DNA of 64,000 bases. Origin: Lachnospiraceae bacterium (lineage in GTDB: Bacteria; Bacillota; Clostridia; Lachnospirales; Lachnospiraceae). The notes beneath the pieces were generated by a model that was given only the letters and a program-made list of their open reading frames with translations, searched no databases and was not told where the DNA came from. The translations under genes were made by a program, and so were the position numbers. Positions 1 through 9,904 of this stretch are shown here, one piece after another; positions within the stretch are counted from its first letter, which is position 1; every line of letters starts with the position of its first letter. The DNA is taken from contig CAJTDB010000011.1 of NCBI GenBank assembly GCA_910574965.1, positions 96,536 through 160,535 of the forward strand, given 5' to 3'.

Positions 1-71
1 TGGATACGCCGGAGCTTTTAAAACAGAACTATGAAGATTATAAAGAGATTCTGGCAGGAAAAGCATTTTAA
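1..71 (+). CDS. C-terminal end of an unrecognised protein
   Basis: An open frame enters from the left edge (codons from base 3) and ends at TAA 69-71, giving a hydrophilic tail that finishes ...YKEILAGKAF. A strong hairpin follows at once, which fits a true gene end. Too little is present to name a family. It is convergent with gltD. Confidence 0.55.
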   Translation, partial: DTPELLKQNYEDYKEILAGKAF

Positions 72-94
72 ACGGGTTTATATGAGATCCAAAA

Positions 95-142
95 GAGGGA
101 TGATACGGAATGCAGTCCGGACTGCGTTCTATATCATCCCTC
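95..142. terminator. Bidirectional terminator between convergent genes
   Basis: The arm GAGGGATGATA (95-105) pairs with TATCATCCCTC (132-142). Inside it a second near-perfect palindrome is centred on GCAGTCCGGACTGC. It sits between the plus-strand gene end at 71 and the minus-strand gltD stop at 146, so it probably ends both transcripts. Confidence 0.75.
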
Positions 143-145
143 CTG

Positions 146-1630
146 TCACAGATTTGTATATCCCATCAGCGCCTCATCCACTTCTCTGGCCGCATCCCGG
201 CCTTCCCGGATGGCCCGCACGACCAGAGACTGCCCTATATGCATATCACCGGCCGTGAAGACATTCGGCACGTTCGTCGCATGCTTTCCGGCTTCGGTGG
301 ACACGTTGGTCCTTGCGTCCACATTCACTCCGAAAGCCTTCGTCACATACTCCTGGCTGCCCAGAAAACCCGCAGCGATCAGCACCAGCTCCACGTCCAG
401 CACAAACTCGCTGCCCTCCACAGGCACCATCATCATACGGCCGGTTTTCTCGTCCTTTTTGCTTTCCAGCTTCACGATTTTCGCCTGTTTTACATTGCCG
501 CTTTTGTCCTTGACGAACTCCTGTACGGTCGTCTGGTAGATTCTGGGATCGTGCCCGAACTTGGCGATGGCCTCCTGCTGTCCGTAATCCGTCTTGCACA
601 CCCTAGGCCATACAGGCCAGGGATTATCGGCCGCTCTGACATCCGGAAGCTTCGGCATCATCTCCAGTTGGGTGACAGACTTGCAGCCCAGACGGATGGA
701 TGTTCCCACGCAGTCGTTGCCTGTATCGCCGCCGCCGATAACCAGCACATTTTTCCCCTGCGCCGAAATGAATTTCTGATCTTTGAAATCAGAATCCAGA
801 AGACTCTTCGTAACGGACGTTAAAAAATCCACCGCAAAAAAGATCCCTTTCGCATCCCGGCCCGGCACTTTGATATCTCTTGGGTTGGCCGCACCGCAGC
901 AGAGCACCACTTTGTCGTATTTCTTCAGAAGATAGTCTGCCTTTTGGTCCACGCCGATGTTGCAGCCGGTAACAAACGTGATCCCCTCTTCCTTCATAAT
1001 CTCTGCCTTCCGGTCAATGATATGCTTCTCCAGCTTCATATTCGGAATGCCGTACCGAAGCAGTCCGCCGATTCGGTCCTGCCGCTCGTACACGGTAACC
1101 AGATGTCCCCTCTGGTTTAGCTGGTCCGCTGCTGCAAGCCCCGAAGGACCGGAGCCTACCACTGCCACTTTCTTGCCTGTGCGGACCTTCGGCACTCTTG
1201 CACGTGCATACCCCATGCGGTAGGCATTTTCAATAATGGCCAGTTCGTTGCTCTTCGTCCCAACGGGAGCTCCGTTTAAATTACAAGTGCAGGCCGCCTC
1301 GCAAAGTCCCGGACATACCCTCCCCGTAAACTCCGGAAAGCTGCTCGTCTTCATCAGACGATGATACGCCTCCTCCCAGTTGCCCAGATACAGAAGGTCG
1401 TTCCATTCCGGAATCATATTCTGCAGCGGACAGCCGGACATCATACCGCCCAGCATCTGTCCGGCCTGGCAAAAGGGGATCCCGCAGTCCATGCATCTGG
1501 CTCCCTGCTGTTCCTGCTGCTCCTTTGACAGCGGGGTATGAAATTCATTAAAATGTTTGATTCGTTCCAAAGGCGCCTCCGCGCCGGCATCCTGGCGTTC
1601 ATAATCTAAAAAACCTGTCGGTTTTCCCAT
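146..1630 (-). CDS. gltD: Glutamate synthase small (beta) subunit
   Basis: The 494-residue product supplies electrons from NAD(P)H to the large subunit, which makes two glutamates from glutamine and 2-oxoglutarate. The N-terminus has the Cys cluster of this family (C46, C49, C54, C67, then C106, C110, C114, C116) for Fe-S centres. A first dinucleotide fold shows VAVVGSGPSGLAAA near residue 150 (FAD) and a second shows VLVIGGGDTGND near 300 (NADPH). I chose ATG 1630 because AGGAGG lies eight bases upstream; an in-frame GTG at 1639 would overlap that site. It starts 12 bases after the gltB stop, so the two form one operon in the order gltB-gltD. Confidence 0.95.
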   Translation of the reverse strand: MGKPTGFLDYERQDAGAEAPLERIKHFNEFHTPLSKEQQEQQGARCMDCGIPFCQAGQMLGGMMSGCPLQNMIPEWNDLLYLGNWEEAYHRLMKTSSFPEFTGRVCPGLCEAACTCNLNGAPVGTKSNELAIIENAYRMGYARARVPKVRTGKKVAVVGSGPSGLAAADQLNQRGHLVTVYERQDRIGGLLRYGIPNMKLEKHIIDRKAEIMKEEGITFVTGCNIGVDQKADYLLKKYDKVVLCCGAANPRDIKVPGRDAKGIFFAVDFLTSVTKSLLDSDFKDQKFISAQGKNVLVIGGGDTGNDCVGTSIRLGCKSVTQLEMMPKLPDVRAADNPWPVWPRVCKTDYGQQEAIAKFGHDPRIYQTTVQEFVKDKSGNVKQAKIVKLESKKDEKTGRMMMVPVEGSEFVLDVELVLIAAGFLGSQEYVTKAFGVNVDARTNVSTEAGKHATNVPNVFTAGDMHIGQSLVVRAIREGRDAAREVDEALMGYTNL

Positions 1631-1642
1631 GGTCCTCACCTC

Positions 1643-4600
1643 CTATCCTTTCTTCACTGCGTAAAATGCTTCGATCTGCGCCTGTTCTGTATTCATACCC
1701 TTTTCTTCCATCTGAACGATCATGCTCAGCATCCGTTTGTAATCGTTGGGAATGATCTTCTTAAACCGCGGCAGGTACTGTGCAAAATGGTCCAGAATTT
1801 CCTTTCCTTTCTCGGAATTGGTATATGCCACGTGCTCCTTAATCATATCTTTTAATTCCTGAACATCGTACTTGTTGGACACTTCTTCCAGCCCCACCAT
1901 AGACTTGTTCACTTTCGTATAGAGATCCTGATCTTCATCCAGCACATAGACAGTGCCGCCGCTCATGCCCGCTGCAAAGTTCTTGCCCACCCGGCCCAGG
2001 ATCACCACACAGCCGCCGGTCATATACTCACAGCCGTGATCTCCGGCACCTTCCGCTACGGCACGCACACCTGAGTTGCGGACACAGAACCGCTCCCCTG
2101 CCACACCGCCAATGTATGCTTTGCCGCTTGTAGCACCATAAAATGCTACATTTCCGATAATGATATTTTCGTCTTTTTTATAAGTTACCCCTTTAGGCGC
2201 ACAGACAATCAGCTTTCCGCCGGAAAGTCCTTTGCCGAAATAGTCATTGGAATCCCCGGTCAGTTCCAGCGTCAGCCCCTTAGGCACAAAAGCTCCAAAA
2301 CTCTGTCCGCCGGCCCCTGTGCATTTGATAATAAAGGTATCTTCTGGAAGTCCTTCCGGATAACGCTTTGTAATCTCAGAGCCAAAAAGAGTCCCCACAG
2401 CCCGATCTGTATTGGCCACATCCACCTCAATGCTCCGCTTCTGCCCTTTTTCCAGGGCGCCTTTCAGCTCCTTTAAAAATACTTTTTCATCCAGTGTCTT
2501 CTCCAGTCCGAAATCATACATCTGCTTCGGATCAAAGATCACCTTCTGTCCTTTTCCCGCGTAAGGATTGTACAGGATGCGCCCAAGGTCGACTGCCGCC
2601 ATGCGTCCCTTTCGGTCTTCCTTCACCTTCAGAAAATCCGAGCGCCCTACCAGCTCATCCAGAGTACGCACACCCAGCCTTGCCATATACTCCCGCAAAT
2701 CCTGGGCGATAAACCTCATAAAATTCACCACATATTCCGGTTTGCCGCGAAATCTCCTGCGAAGTTCCGGATTCTGTGTCGCCACGCCCACCGGGCAGGT
2801 GTCCAGGTTGCACACCCGCATCATGACGCAGCCCATGGTCACTAAAGGCGCCGTGGCAAAACCAAACTCCTCTGCACCAAGCATAGCTGCTACCGCTACG
2901 TCTCTTCCGCTCATAAGCTTTCCGTCGGTCTCAATGCGCACTTTATTGCGAAGACCGTTCATCAAAAGGGTCTGATGCGTCTCTGTCAGGCCAAGTTCCC
3001 AGGGCAGTCCCGCATTGTGAATGGAGCTTTTGGGCGCCGCCCCGGTACCGCCGTCGTAACCGGAGATCAGAATCACCTGGGCTCCCGCTTTCGCCACACC
3101 CGCTGCTACGGTGCCTACTCCGGCCTCGGACACCAGTTTTACAGAGATCCTGGCATCCCGGTTGGCATTTTTCAGATCATAGATTAGCTGGGCCAGATCT
3201 TCAATGGAATAGATATCATGATGCGGCGGCGGAGAGATCAGACTGACTCCCGGTGTGGACAGCCTTGTCTTCGCAATCCACGGATACACCTTGCCGCCTG
3301 GCAGATGACCGCCCTCTCCGGGCTTCGCTCCCTGGGCCATCTTGATCTGGATCTCTTTTGCGCTGACCAGATAGCGGGAAGTGACACCAAAGCGTGCACT
3401 CGCTACCTGCTTAATTGCCGAACATTTGTTCTTCCCATCCGGTCCGACGGTCAGACGCTCTATATTCTCCCCGCCCTCTCCGGTATTGGATTTCCCATGG
3501 ATCTGGTTCATGGCAATGGCCAGACACTCGTGAGCTTCCTGAGAAATAGAACCGTAGGACATAGCACCGGTCTTGAACCGGGTCACGATGGAATCCACGC
3601 TCTCTACCTCGTCTATAGGAATCCCCTTTTTCGGATATTTAAAATCCAGAAGGTTGCGGATTTGTCCATGGTTATGCTCCCCGTTTACCAGCTTTGTGTA
3701 TTCTTTAAACAGTTCATAGTTTCCTTCTCTTGTAGACTGCTGCAGCAGGTGAATGGTCCTGGGATTGTACAGATGCTCCTCCCCGGCACTGCGCTCTTTG
3801 TGCAGCCCCAGACTGTTCAGTGCCGGCGTCGTCTGAAGTCCCAGCGGATCAAACGCTGCCGAATGCAGAAGCTCTACCTGTTCTTCAATCTCCTTTAAGC
3901 CGATGCCGCCGATACGGCTGACCGTATTGGTGAAATACCGGTCCACAACCTCTCTGCTGATTCCAAGGGCCTCGAAAATCTTAGAACCCAGATAAGACTG
4001 GATCGTAGAAATGCCCATTTTAGAAGCGATTTTTACGATTCCGTTAATAACCGCCTGATCATAGTCATTGACAGCCGCATAATAGTCTTTGTTCAAAATC
4101 CGTTTGTCGATCAATTCCCGGATGCTCTCATGAGCCAGATAGGGATTTACCGCACAGGCACCATAGCCCAAAAGCGTAGCAAAATGATGAACCTCTCTGG
4201 GTTCTCCGGACTCCAGGATAATGGAGACACTCGTTCGCTTCTTCGTGCGGACCAGGTGCTGCTGCAGGGCAGAGACTGCCAACAGCGACGGGATAGCCAC
4301 ATGGTTCTCATCCACGCCTCGATCTGATAGGATCAGTATATTGACGCCGTCCCGATACGCCCGGTCTGCCTCCACAAACAGGCGATCGATGGCCCGCTCC
4401 AGGCGAGTGTTCTTGTAATAAGTAATAGGAAGCACTTCCACCTTAAAGCCATCCTTCTTCATAGCCTTAATTTTCAGGAGATCCGTATCGCTGAGAATCG
4501 GATTATTGATCCGCATCACACAGCAGTGATTCGGTTTTTCCTCCAGAAGATTCCCGTCCTTTCCTATATAGATACTGGTGGACGTGACGATCTTTTCCCG

Positions 4601-6193
4601 AATAGCATCAATGGGCGGATTGGTCACCTGAGCGAACAACTGTTTAAAATAATTGAACAATGGCTGATGGTGCTCCGACAATACGGCCAGCGGCACATCA
4701 ATCCCCATAGCGGAAGTGGCTTCCGAACCATTCGCCGCCATATGCATGATGGAATCCCGGACATCCTCATAGCTGTAGCCAAATGCTTTCTGAAGCCGCA
4801 CACGCTCGTCGGGCGTATATTGTTCCACACGCTGATTGGGAATCTTGAGTTCTGACAGAGCAAGCAGGTTGTGGTCCAGCCACTCTCCATAGGGCTGCTT
4901 TCTGGCATAATACTCCTTTAATTCATCATCATCGATGATCCGCCCCTGTCTCGTATCCACCAGAAGCATCTTCCCCGGATGCAGACGCTCCTTCTGAACG
5001 ATTTTCGAAGGCTCTATATCCAGCACTCCCACTTCCGAAGACAGGATCAACTGGTCATCGGTGGTCACATAATACCTGGAAGGCCGAAGACCGTTCCGGT
5101 CGAGCACCGCCCCCATCACATCCCCATCAGTAAACAGGATAGAAGCCGGACCGTCCCATGGCTCCATCATCGTCGCATAATACTGATAAAAATCTTTTTT
5201 CTTCTGGGACATGGTGCGGTTGTTGGCCCAGGGTTCCGGGATGAGAATCATCACTGCCAGCGCCAGATCCATACCGCTCATAACGAGAAACTCCAGCGTA
5301 TTGTCCAGCATCGCCGAGTCCGAACCGGAAGCGCTGATTACCGGAAGCACTTTGTGAAATTCTCCCTTCAGGCAGTCGGATTCCGCTGTTTCTTCCCGTG
5401 CAAGCATCTTGTCCGCATTCCCCTTAATGGTGTTGATCTCTCCGTTATGCACAAGAAAACGATACGGATGCGCCCGCTCCCAGCTTGGCAGTGTGTTGGT
5501 AGAGAAACGGGAGTGCACCAGCGCGATGGCACTCTCATAATCCGGACTTTGAAGATCCAGGAAAAACTCCCGAAGCTGTCCTACCAAGAACATGCCTTTA
5601 TAGATCAACGTCCTGCTGGAGCAGGACACCACATAGGCATCGTCATTGGAATGCTCAAAAATCCTTCTGGCAATATAAAGTTTCCGGTCAAAATCCAGTC
5701 CGCAGGCCGTATCCTTTGGCTTCTCGATAAATGCCTGCATGATGGCCGGCATCTTCTGAAGGGCCTTGCTCCCTAATACCTTCGGATTTGTTGCTACTTT
5801 CCGCCATCCAAGAAAATGCATCCCTTCTTTTTCCACAATGGTTTCAAACATTTTCCTGGCCTGGTTCTGCTTCAGCTCCTCCTGGGGAAAGAAAAACATG
5901 CCGATGCCGTATTCCCGCTCTTTGCCCAGCCGGATGCCGCAGGCATCACAGGCTTTCCGGAAAAATGTATGGGAAATCTGAACCATAATCCCCACCCCGT
6001 CACCGGTCTTGCCTTCCGCATCTTTGCCGGCCCGATGCTCCAGGTTCTCAACGATGCAAAGAGCATCCTCCACAGTCTTGTGCGACTTGATTCCTTTCAT
6101 ATTTACCACTGCACCAATGCCGCAGTTATCATGCTCAAACTGCGGATCATACATACCATGCAGCGCCTGATCCATTCTGTTCTGCTCCTTCAT
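1643..6193 (-). CDS. gltB: Glutamate synthase large (alpha) subunit
   Basis: The 1516-residue product has the usual length for the large subunit. EHDNCGIGAVV places the N-terminal nucleophile Cys at residue 24, exposed by propeptide removal in this family; it releases ammonia from glutamine. The FMN synthase domain follows in the middle, with the 3Fe-4S ligands in CVMMRVCNLDTCPVG, and the C-terminal third is the Gly-rich GXGXG beta-helix (GATSGKAYIGGVAGERF). The start is uncertain: ATG 6193 has a modest AGAAGG, while ATG 6175 has a better AAGGAG nine bases upstream and would leave a 17-residue propeptide. It is first in the operon with gltD. Confidence 0.95.
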   Translation of the reverse strand: MKEQNRMDQALHGMYDPQFEHDNCGIGAVVNMKGIKSHKTVEDALCIVENLEHRAGKDAEGKTGDGVGIMVQISHTFFRKACDACGIRLGKEREYGIGMFFFPQEELKQNQARKMFETIVEKEGMHFLGWRKVATNPKVLGSKALQKMPAIMQAFIEKPKDTACGLDFDRKLYIARRIFEHSNDDAYVVSCSSRTLIYKGMFLVGQLREFFLDLQSPDYESAIALVHSRFSTNTLPSWERAHPYRFLVHNGEINTIKGNADKMLAREETAESDCLKGEFHKVLPVISASGSDSAMLDNTLEFLVMSGMDLALAVMILIPEPWANNRTMSQKKKDFYQYYATMMEPWDGPASILFTDGDVMGAVLDRNGLRPSRYYVTTDDQLILSSEVGVLDIEPSKIVQKERLHPGKMLLVDTRQGRIIDDDELKEYYARKQPYGEWLDHNLLALSELKIPNQRVEQYTPDERVRLQKAFGYSYEDVRDSIMHMAANGSEATSAMGIDVPLAVLSEHHQPLFNYFKQLFAQVTNPPIDAIREKIVTSTSIYIGKDGNLLEEKPNHCCVMRINNPILSDTDLLKIKAMKKDGFKVEVLPITYYKNTRLERAIDRLFVEADRAYRDGVNILILSDRGVDENHVAIPSLLAVSALQQHLVRTKKRTSVSIILESGEPREVHHFATLLGYGACAVNPYLAHESIRELIDKRILNKDYYAAVNDYDQAVINGIVKIASKMGISTIQSYLGSKIFEALGISREVVDRYFTNTVSRIGGIGLKEIEEQVELLHSAAFDPLGLQTTPALNSLGLHKERSAGEEHLYNPRTIHLLQQSTREGNYELFKEYTKLVNGEHNHGQIRNLLDFKYPKKGIPIDEVESVDSIVTRFKTGAMSYGSISQEAHECLAIAMNQIHGKSNTGEGGENIERLTVGPDGKNKCSAIKQVASARFGVTSRYLVSAKEIQIKMAQGAKPGEGGHLPGGKVYPWIAKTRLSTPGVSLISPPPHHDIYSIEDLAQLIYDLKNANRDARISVKLVSEAGVGTVAAGVAKAGAQVILISGYDGGTGAAPKSSIHNAGLPWELGLTETHQTLLMNGLRNKVRIETDGKLMSGRDVAVAAMLGAEEFGFATAPLVTMGCVMMRVCNLDTCPVGVATQNPELRRRFRGKPEYVVNFMRFIAQDLREYMARLGVRTLDELVGRSDFLKVKEDRKGRMAAVDLGRILYNPYAGKGQKVIFDPKQMYDFGLEKTLDEKVFLKELKGALEKGQKRSIEVDVANTDRAVGTLFGSEITKRYPEGLPEDTFIIKCTGAGGQSFGAFVPKGLTLELTGDSNDYFGKGLSGGKLIVCAPKGVTYKKDENIIIGNVAFYGATSGKAYIGGVAGERFCVRNSGVRAVAEGAGDHGCEYMTGGCVVILGRVGKNFAAGMSGGTVYVLDEDQDLYTKVNKSMVGLEEVSNKYDVQELKDMIKEHVAYTNSEKGKEILDHFAQYLPRFKKIIPNDYKRMLSMIVQMEEKGMNTEQAQIEAFYAVKKG

Positions 6194-6318
6194 TAGCGGT
6201 ACCTTCTTTCTGAACCCTGCCGTCCGGTCGTCTCTTCCCCTTCGGCAGCTTTCTTCTGCGTTATCATCAGTTTACACCCTCTCTTTTCCCTTGTAAATCC
6301 CCGTTTTATTCCAAATTG

Positions 6319-6354
6319 TCTGATTATCAGATAATAATGGTAGTTATCATTATA
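6319..6354 (-). promoter_or_regulatory. Probable gltBD promoter with palindromic site
   Basis: On the minus strand a perfect -10 box TATAAT lies at 6354-6349, but no convincing -35 lies 16-18 bases upstream, as is common for activator-dependent promoters. Just downstream of the inferred start is a perfect palindrome TCTGATTATCAGA (6319-6331), and a second inverted pair GATAA/TTATC overlaps it. Either could be an operator for a nitrogen or amino-acid regulator; which one is unknown. The rest of 6194-6414 shows no gene. Confidence 0.4.
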
Positions 6355-6414
6355 TTTATTTGTTTATTAAAAATTTTTTTCTATTTTTCTTTATTTTAGT
6401 ACAATTTATACATC

Positions 6415-6476
6415 AAAAAAATACCCATTTTCCAAAAAACTATAATTTTTACAGTTTGGAAAATGGGTATTTTTTC
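6415..6476 (-). terminator. Strong intrinsic terminator after the CPBP gene
   Basis: ATACCCATTTTCCAAA (6421-6436) pairs perfectly with TTTGGAAAATGGGTAT (6455-6470), and the stem is extended by A6/T6 flanks. Read on the minus strand it follows the CPBP stop at 6503 and ends in a U run. The A/T flanks would let it work in either direction. Confidence 0.85.
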
Positions 6477-6502
6477 TTATTTTCTAAATTATCTGTACAA
6501 TT

Positions 6503-7345
6503 TTATACGGTCCTTGCATTCCGGATCCCCTGTACGGAGCATCCGAACACGATGGCACAAAAGAGCATGGAGAGCAGAAAATTCTGCATGGAACCGTAAA
6601 TCCATTCCATCGCATTGGTTTCTTCCAAAAGAACAACAAGCAGATTCGCCGACATATGGCCCACAATCGGCACCAGAATCTGCTGCGTCCGCTCCATAAG
6701 CCAGGCAAAATACAGGCCGATCAGAAATGCATAGATTCCCTGGATGACATTTCCGTGAAAGATTCCGAACACCAGTGCGCTCCAGAAGACAGCCGCTGCC
6801 GGCCGCAGGCGCAGTTCACTGCGAAACCTCTGATACATCAGGCCCCGCATGGAAAGCTCTTCCACAACCGGACCGAAAATGCCAATTGAAACCATCCGAA
6901 GCCAGATGCTCCCGGTATACAAAGCATCACTGACCTCCTCATAGGACTCAGACCACTTAGCCAGCGGCAGAAGACTTATGAGGCCGTTGCCCAGAAGAGC
7001 CAGTGCGCCGCATCCAAGAACCGACCAGAGAAGCAGCCACTCGGTCAGCGGAAAATAATCCTCCAGTCCCGCCTTCAGCTTCCACTGAATATCTCTGCAG
7101 TACAGCCACCAGTATATGGGAATCGTCACCAGCGCTGCAAGCAGAACGATGATGACCGTCCCCACCGCAATCCGGTCCATCATATAGTCAGATAAATCGG
7201 CAAAATCAGTCCCCCTGTATGCTGCATATACAGAAAGTCCGATACTGTAAAAGATGCCTACTATAAACTGAATCGCCATATAGAGCAGCACCGGATACAG
7301 GCTTTTCCACAGACCTCCAATGGTCACTCTGCTTTTCATCTCCAT
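6503..7345 (-). CDS. CPBP-family intramembrane metalloprotease
   Basis: A 280-residue multi-pass membrane protein of the CPBP (CAAX protease/bacteriocin-processing, Abi) family. The glutamic intramembrane protease motifs are present: EELSMR (E162, E163, R167), FGIFH (H197) and HMSAN (H230, N234). About eight hydrophobic segments surround them. In bacteria such proteins are linked to bacteriocin immunity, peptide processing or membrane-protein turnover; the substrate cannot be read from sequence. The start ATG 7345 follows GTAGGGAACG and lies six bases after the argS stop, so it is probably co-transcribed with argS. Confidence 0.85.
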   Translation of the reverse strand: MEMKSRVTIGGLWKSLYPVLLYMAIQFIVGIFYSIGLSVYAAYRGTDFADLSDYMMDRIAVGTVIIVLLAALVTIPIYWWLYCRDIQWKLKAGLEDYFPLTEWLLLWSVLGCGALALLGNGLISLLPLAKWSESYEEVSDALYTGSIWLRMVSIGIFGPVVEELSMRGLMYQRFRSELRLRPAAAVFWSALVFGIFHGNVIQGIYAFLIGLYFAWLMERTQQILVPIVGHMSANLLVVLLEETNAMEWIYGSMQNFLLSMLFCAIVFGCSVQGIRNARTV

Positions 7346-7351
7346 CGTTCC

Positions 7352-9118
7352 CTACATCCTCTCCGGTGCTTCAAAGCCCAGCAGACCGATACACACCTCA
7401 AGAACACGCCTGGTTAATATCAGAAGGCGGATCCGGCTCTTTTTCTGTGCTTCCTCCTCGGTGCCCAGGATGCTGGTTTCGTGATAGAATTTATTAAATG
7501 CATTGGCCAAATCATAGATATAAGCACAGATTTTATGGGGCGCCAGCTCCTCGCAGGCATTTTCCATCACGCTGTTAAAACGGGCCAGCTCCCGCATCAG
7601 AGCCTTTTCGCTCTCATTTTCATATGCCAGGATATCGGCGCCGTCCGCCTGTCCCCCCTGCTCCTCATATTTCTTCAGAATGGACTTAATGCGCACGATG
7701 GTATACAGGATATAGGGACCGGTATTCCCCTCCGAAGATGTAAAACGGTCCACGTCAAACACATAGTCTTTCGACGCCTGGTTGGACAGATCTCCGTACT
7801 TGACCGCAGACAATCCCACTACTTTTGCAATGTCTGCAGCCTCCTCCTCACCCATCGGACGGCTTTCACGAATCTTCTTCAGCATTTCTTCGTTGATGTC
7901 CGACAGAAGGTATTCCAGGCGCATCACGCCCCCTTCACGGGTCTTAAAAGGCTTGCCGTCCTTTCCGTTCATAGTCCCAAAGCCAAGGAACCGAAAAGCG
8001 GTGTCCTCTGTTACCAGTCCGCATTTTCTTGCACAGCGGAACACCTGAACAAAGTGCATTTCCTGTCTTTTGTCCACCACATAGATCATCTCGTCCGGAT
8101 GGTACAGTTTCATACGCTCCACAATAGTAGCCAGATCCGTAGTCGTATAGAGGGATGCACCGTCTGATTTCAGGAGCATACAGGGCGGAATTTCCTTGGT
8201 GTCCGTCTCTTCTTTGATGTCCACCACAAGAGCGCCGTCGCTTTTATACGCGTATCCTTTGTCTGCCATCTCCTGCACCATAGCCGGAATATAGGGCTGT
8301 ACATCGGATTCCCCTTTCCACAGATCGAACTCCACATTTAGATTGGCATAATTCTGCTTCAGATCTGTTACAGATACGTTCAGTATATGTTTTAAAAGCT
8401 CTTGGTATCCTCTTCTTCCTTGCTGCAGCTCGAAAGTCGCCTGCATGGCCGCTTCTTTGTAAGCTTCATCTTCCTTGGACCTTGCGCTGGCTGAAGGGTA
8501 GATCTCTTCCAGCTCCGAGATCGTAAAGGGAGCCTCTGCCGGATATTCCCCTTCATATTCCGGATCAAAATAGACAAGCGTTGGCTTTCGTTCCCGCAGT
8601 TCGATAATAATCAGGCCCATCTGCAGACCCCAGTCTCCCAGATGCACATCACCGATGACTTTATGGCCTGCAAAGCGGGTGATCCGCTTGATGCTTTCGC
8701 CGATGATGGCAGAACGCAAATGTCCCACATGCAGAGGCTTGGCCACATTCGGCCCGCCGTAATCGATGATGATCGTCTTTGGCTTCTCGGTCTTTTCATA
8801 GCCCAGCCGCTCCTCCTGCTGCATCTGATTTAGATAGCCGCTTAAAAATCCGGCACTGATCTTCAGATTGATGAATCCGGGATTCACCACCTGCACTTCT
8901 TCTAAAAGATCACTTCCTTCCAGCGCCTCTGCCACGCCGCCTGCAATCAGAAAAGGCGCTTTATGGTATTCTTTTGCCGCCGCCATGGCGCCGTTGCATT
9001 GATATTCGCAAAGATCTGGGCGATTGGACAGAGTTACTCTCGCATATTTGCCGGCATAACCGGCTTTCTCAAAGGCGCTCTCCATCTCCTCCGTTATCAG
9101 ATCCAGTAATTTTTTCAT
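7352..9118 (-). CDS. argS: Arginyl-tRNA synthetase
   Basis: The 588-residue class I synthetase charges tRNA-Arg in the cytoplasm. The N-terminal Add1-like domain is followed by the HIGH-type signature LHVGHLRS (H130, H133) after GGPNVAKP, then the Rossmann catalytic core and a C-terminal DALR anticodon-binding domain (TGPYILYTIVRIKSI onward). ATG 9118 is supported by AGGAGG ten bases upstream; the frame stays open 23 codons further but with no ribosome site. The leader contains GCGGAACUAUAAAUAGGAGG, which resembles the linker that ends the hairpin modules elsewhere in this window. Confidence 0.96.
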   Translation of the reverse strand: MKKLLDLITEEMESAFEKAGYAGKYARVTLSNRPDLCEYQCNGAMAAAKEYHKAPFLIAGGVAEALEGSDLLEEVQVVNPGFINLKISAGFLSGYLNQMQQEERLGYEKTEKPKTIIIDYGGPNVAKPLHVGHLRSAIIGESIKRITRFAGHKVIGDVHLGDWGLQMGLIIIELRERKPTLVYFDPEYEGEYPAEAPFTISELEEIYPSASARSKEDEAYKEAAMQATFELQQGRRGYQELLKHILNVSVTDLKQNYANLNVEFDLWKGESDVQPYIPAMVQEMADKGYAYKSDGALVVDIKEETDTKEIPPCMLLKSDGASLYTTTDLATIVERMKLYHPDEMIYVVDKRQEMHFVQVFRCARKCGLVTEDTAFRFLGFGTMNGKDGKPFKTREGGVMRLEYLLSDINEEMLKKIRESRPMGEEEAADIAKVVGLSAVKYGDLSNQASKDYVFDVDRFTSSEGNTGPYILYTIVRIKSILKKYEEQGGQADGADILAYENESEKALMRELARFNSVMENACEELAPHKICAYIYDLANAFNKFYHETSILGTEEEAQKKSRIRLLILTRRVLEVCIGLLGFEAPERM

Positions 9119-9203
9119 AATAATTGTCCTCCTATTTATAGTTCCGCAACAAAAAACCAAATGCCCCTTATCTGGAAGATTTTTCACACATTCCCATCCA
9201 TTT

Positions 9204-9836
9204 TCACACCGCTCGTGGCATATTCCATTTAAAATGGTATGCCAGCATACGCACGAGCATCACGATCAGGGAGCCGGCAAACATCGCATATTCCTTTTCC
9301 ATGCACAAGAGCAGATAGTCATAGCACGCCGCCCCTAAAAGAGATGCACAGGCATAGATATGCTTCCGCAGGATCGCAGGCGTCAGACCGGCAAAAATGT
9401 CCCGCAGCATCCCGCCCCCGACTCCCGTAAGCATTCCTAAAAAAATCACAAACTTGTGACAGTCTCCGTATCCCGCGTCGATGGCCGTGTTGACTCCAAG
9501 GACCGTAAACAGGCCAAGTCCCACAGCATCTGTCAGATTCAAAATCCATGAAAATGTCCCTTCGGGCAGATATGGGATTAGATGCTGGTTCCAGTGAACC
9601 GCAAGAAACGTATAAAAAGAAGCGAGCAGCCCAACCGGAATCAACATAGGGCTGACAAACATGGCAGGCGGCACAGTCCCAAGGACTACATCTCTGATAA
9701 ATCCGCCTCCCGACGCTGTCACAAGTCCCAGAAACAAAACGCCGAACAGATCCATCTTCCGGTCAATGGCCAGCATCGCACCGGAAATGGAAAAGGCAAT
9801 GGTTCCCAGGACCTCAACGATCAACTGTATATTCAT
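9204..9836 (-). CDS. TRIC / YicG-type (UPF0126) membrane protein
   Basis: A 210-residue integral membrane protein with two copies of the UPF0126 module, each ending in the family's Gly-rich loop: GGGFIRD near residue 45 and GGGMLRD near residue 130. About seven transmembrane segments are visible. Members are homologous to trimeric intracellular cation channels, and some bacterial ones have been annotated as glycine transporters, so transport of a cation or small solute is likely but unproven. ATG 9836 is chosen because it begins the first hydrophobic segment directly and follows GAGGGAACTATC. It lies between the kinase and argS on the same strand. Confidence 0.75.
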   Translation of the reverse strand: MNIQLIVEVLGTIAFSISGAMLAIDRKMDLFGVLFLGLVTASGGGFIRDVVLGTVPPAMFVSPMLIPVGLLASFYTFLAVHWNQHLIPYLPEGTFSWILNLTDAVGLGLFTVLGVNTAIDAGYGDCHKFVIFLGMLTGVGGGMLRDIFAGLTPAILRKHIYACASLLGAACYDYLLLCMEKEYAMFAGSLIVMLVRMLAYHFKWNMPRAV

Positions 9837-9904
9837 GATAGTTCCCTCTGACTGCTCCTGTGCAGTAAAAACTGAATTTAGTATAGGAAAAATAGAAGCA
9901 TTTG

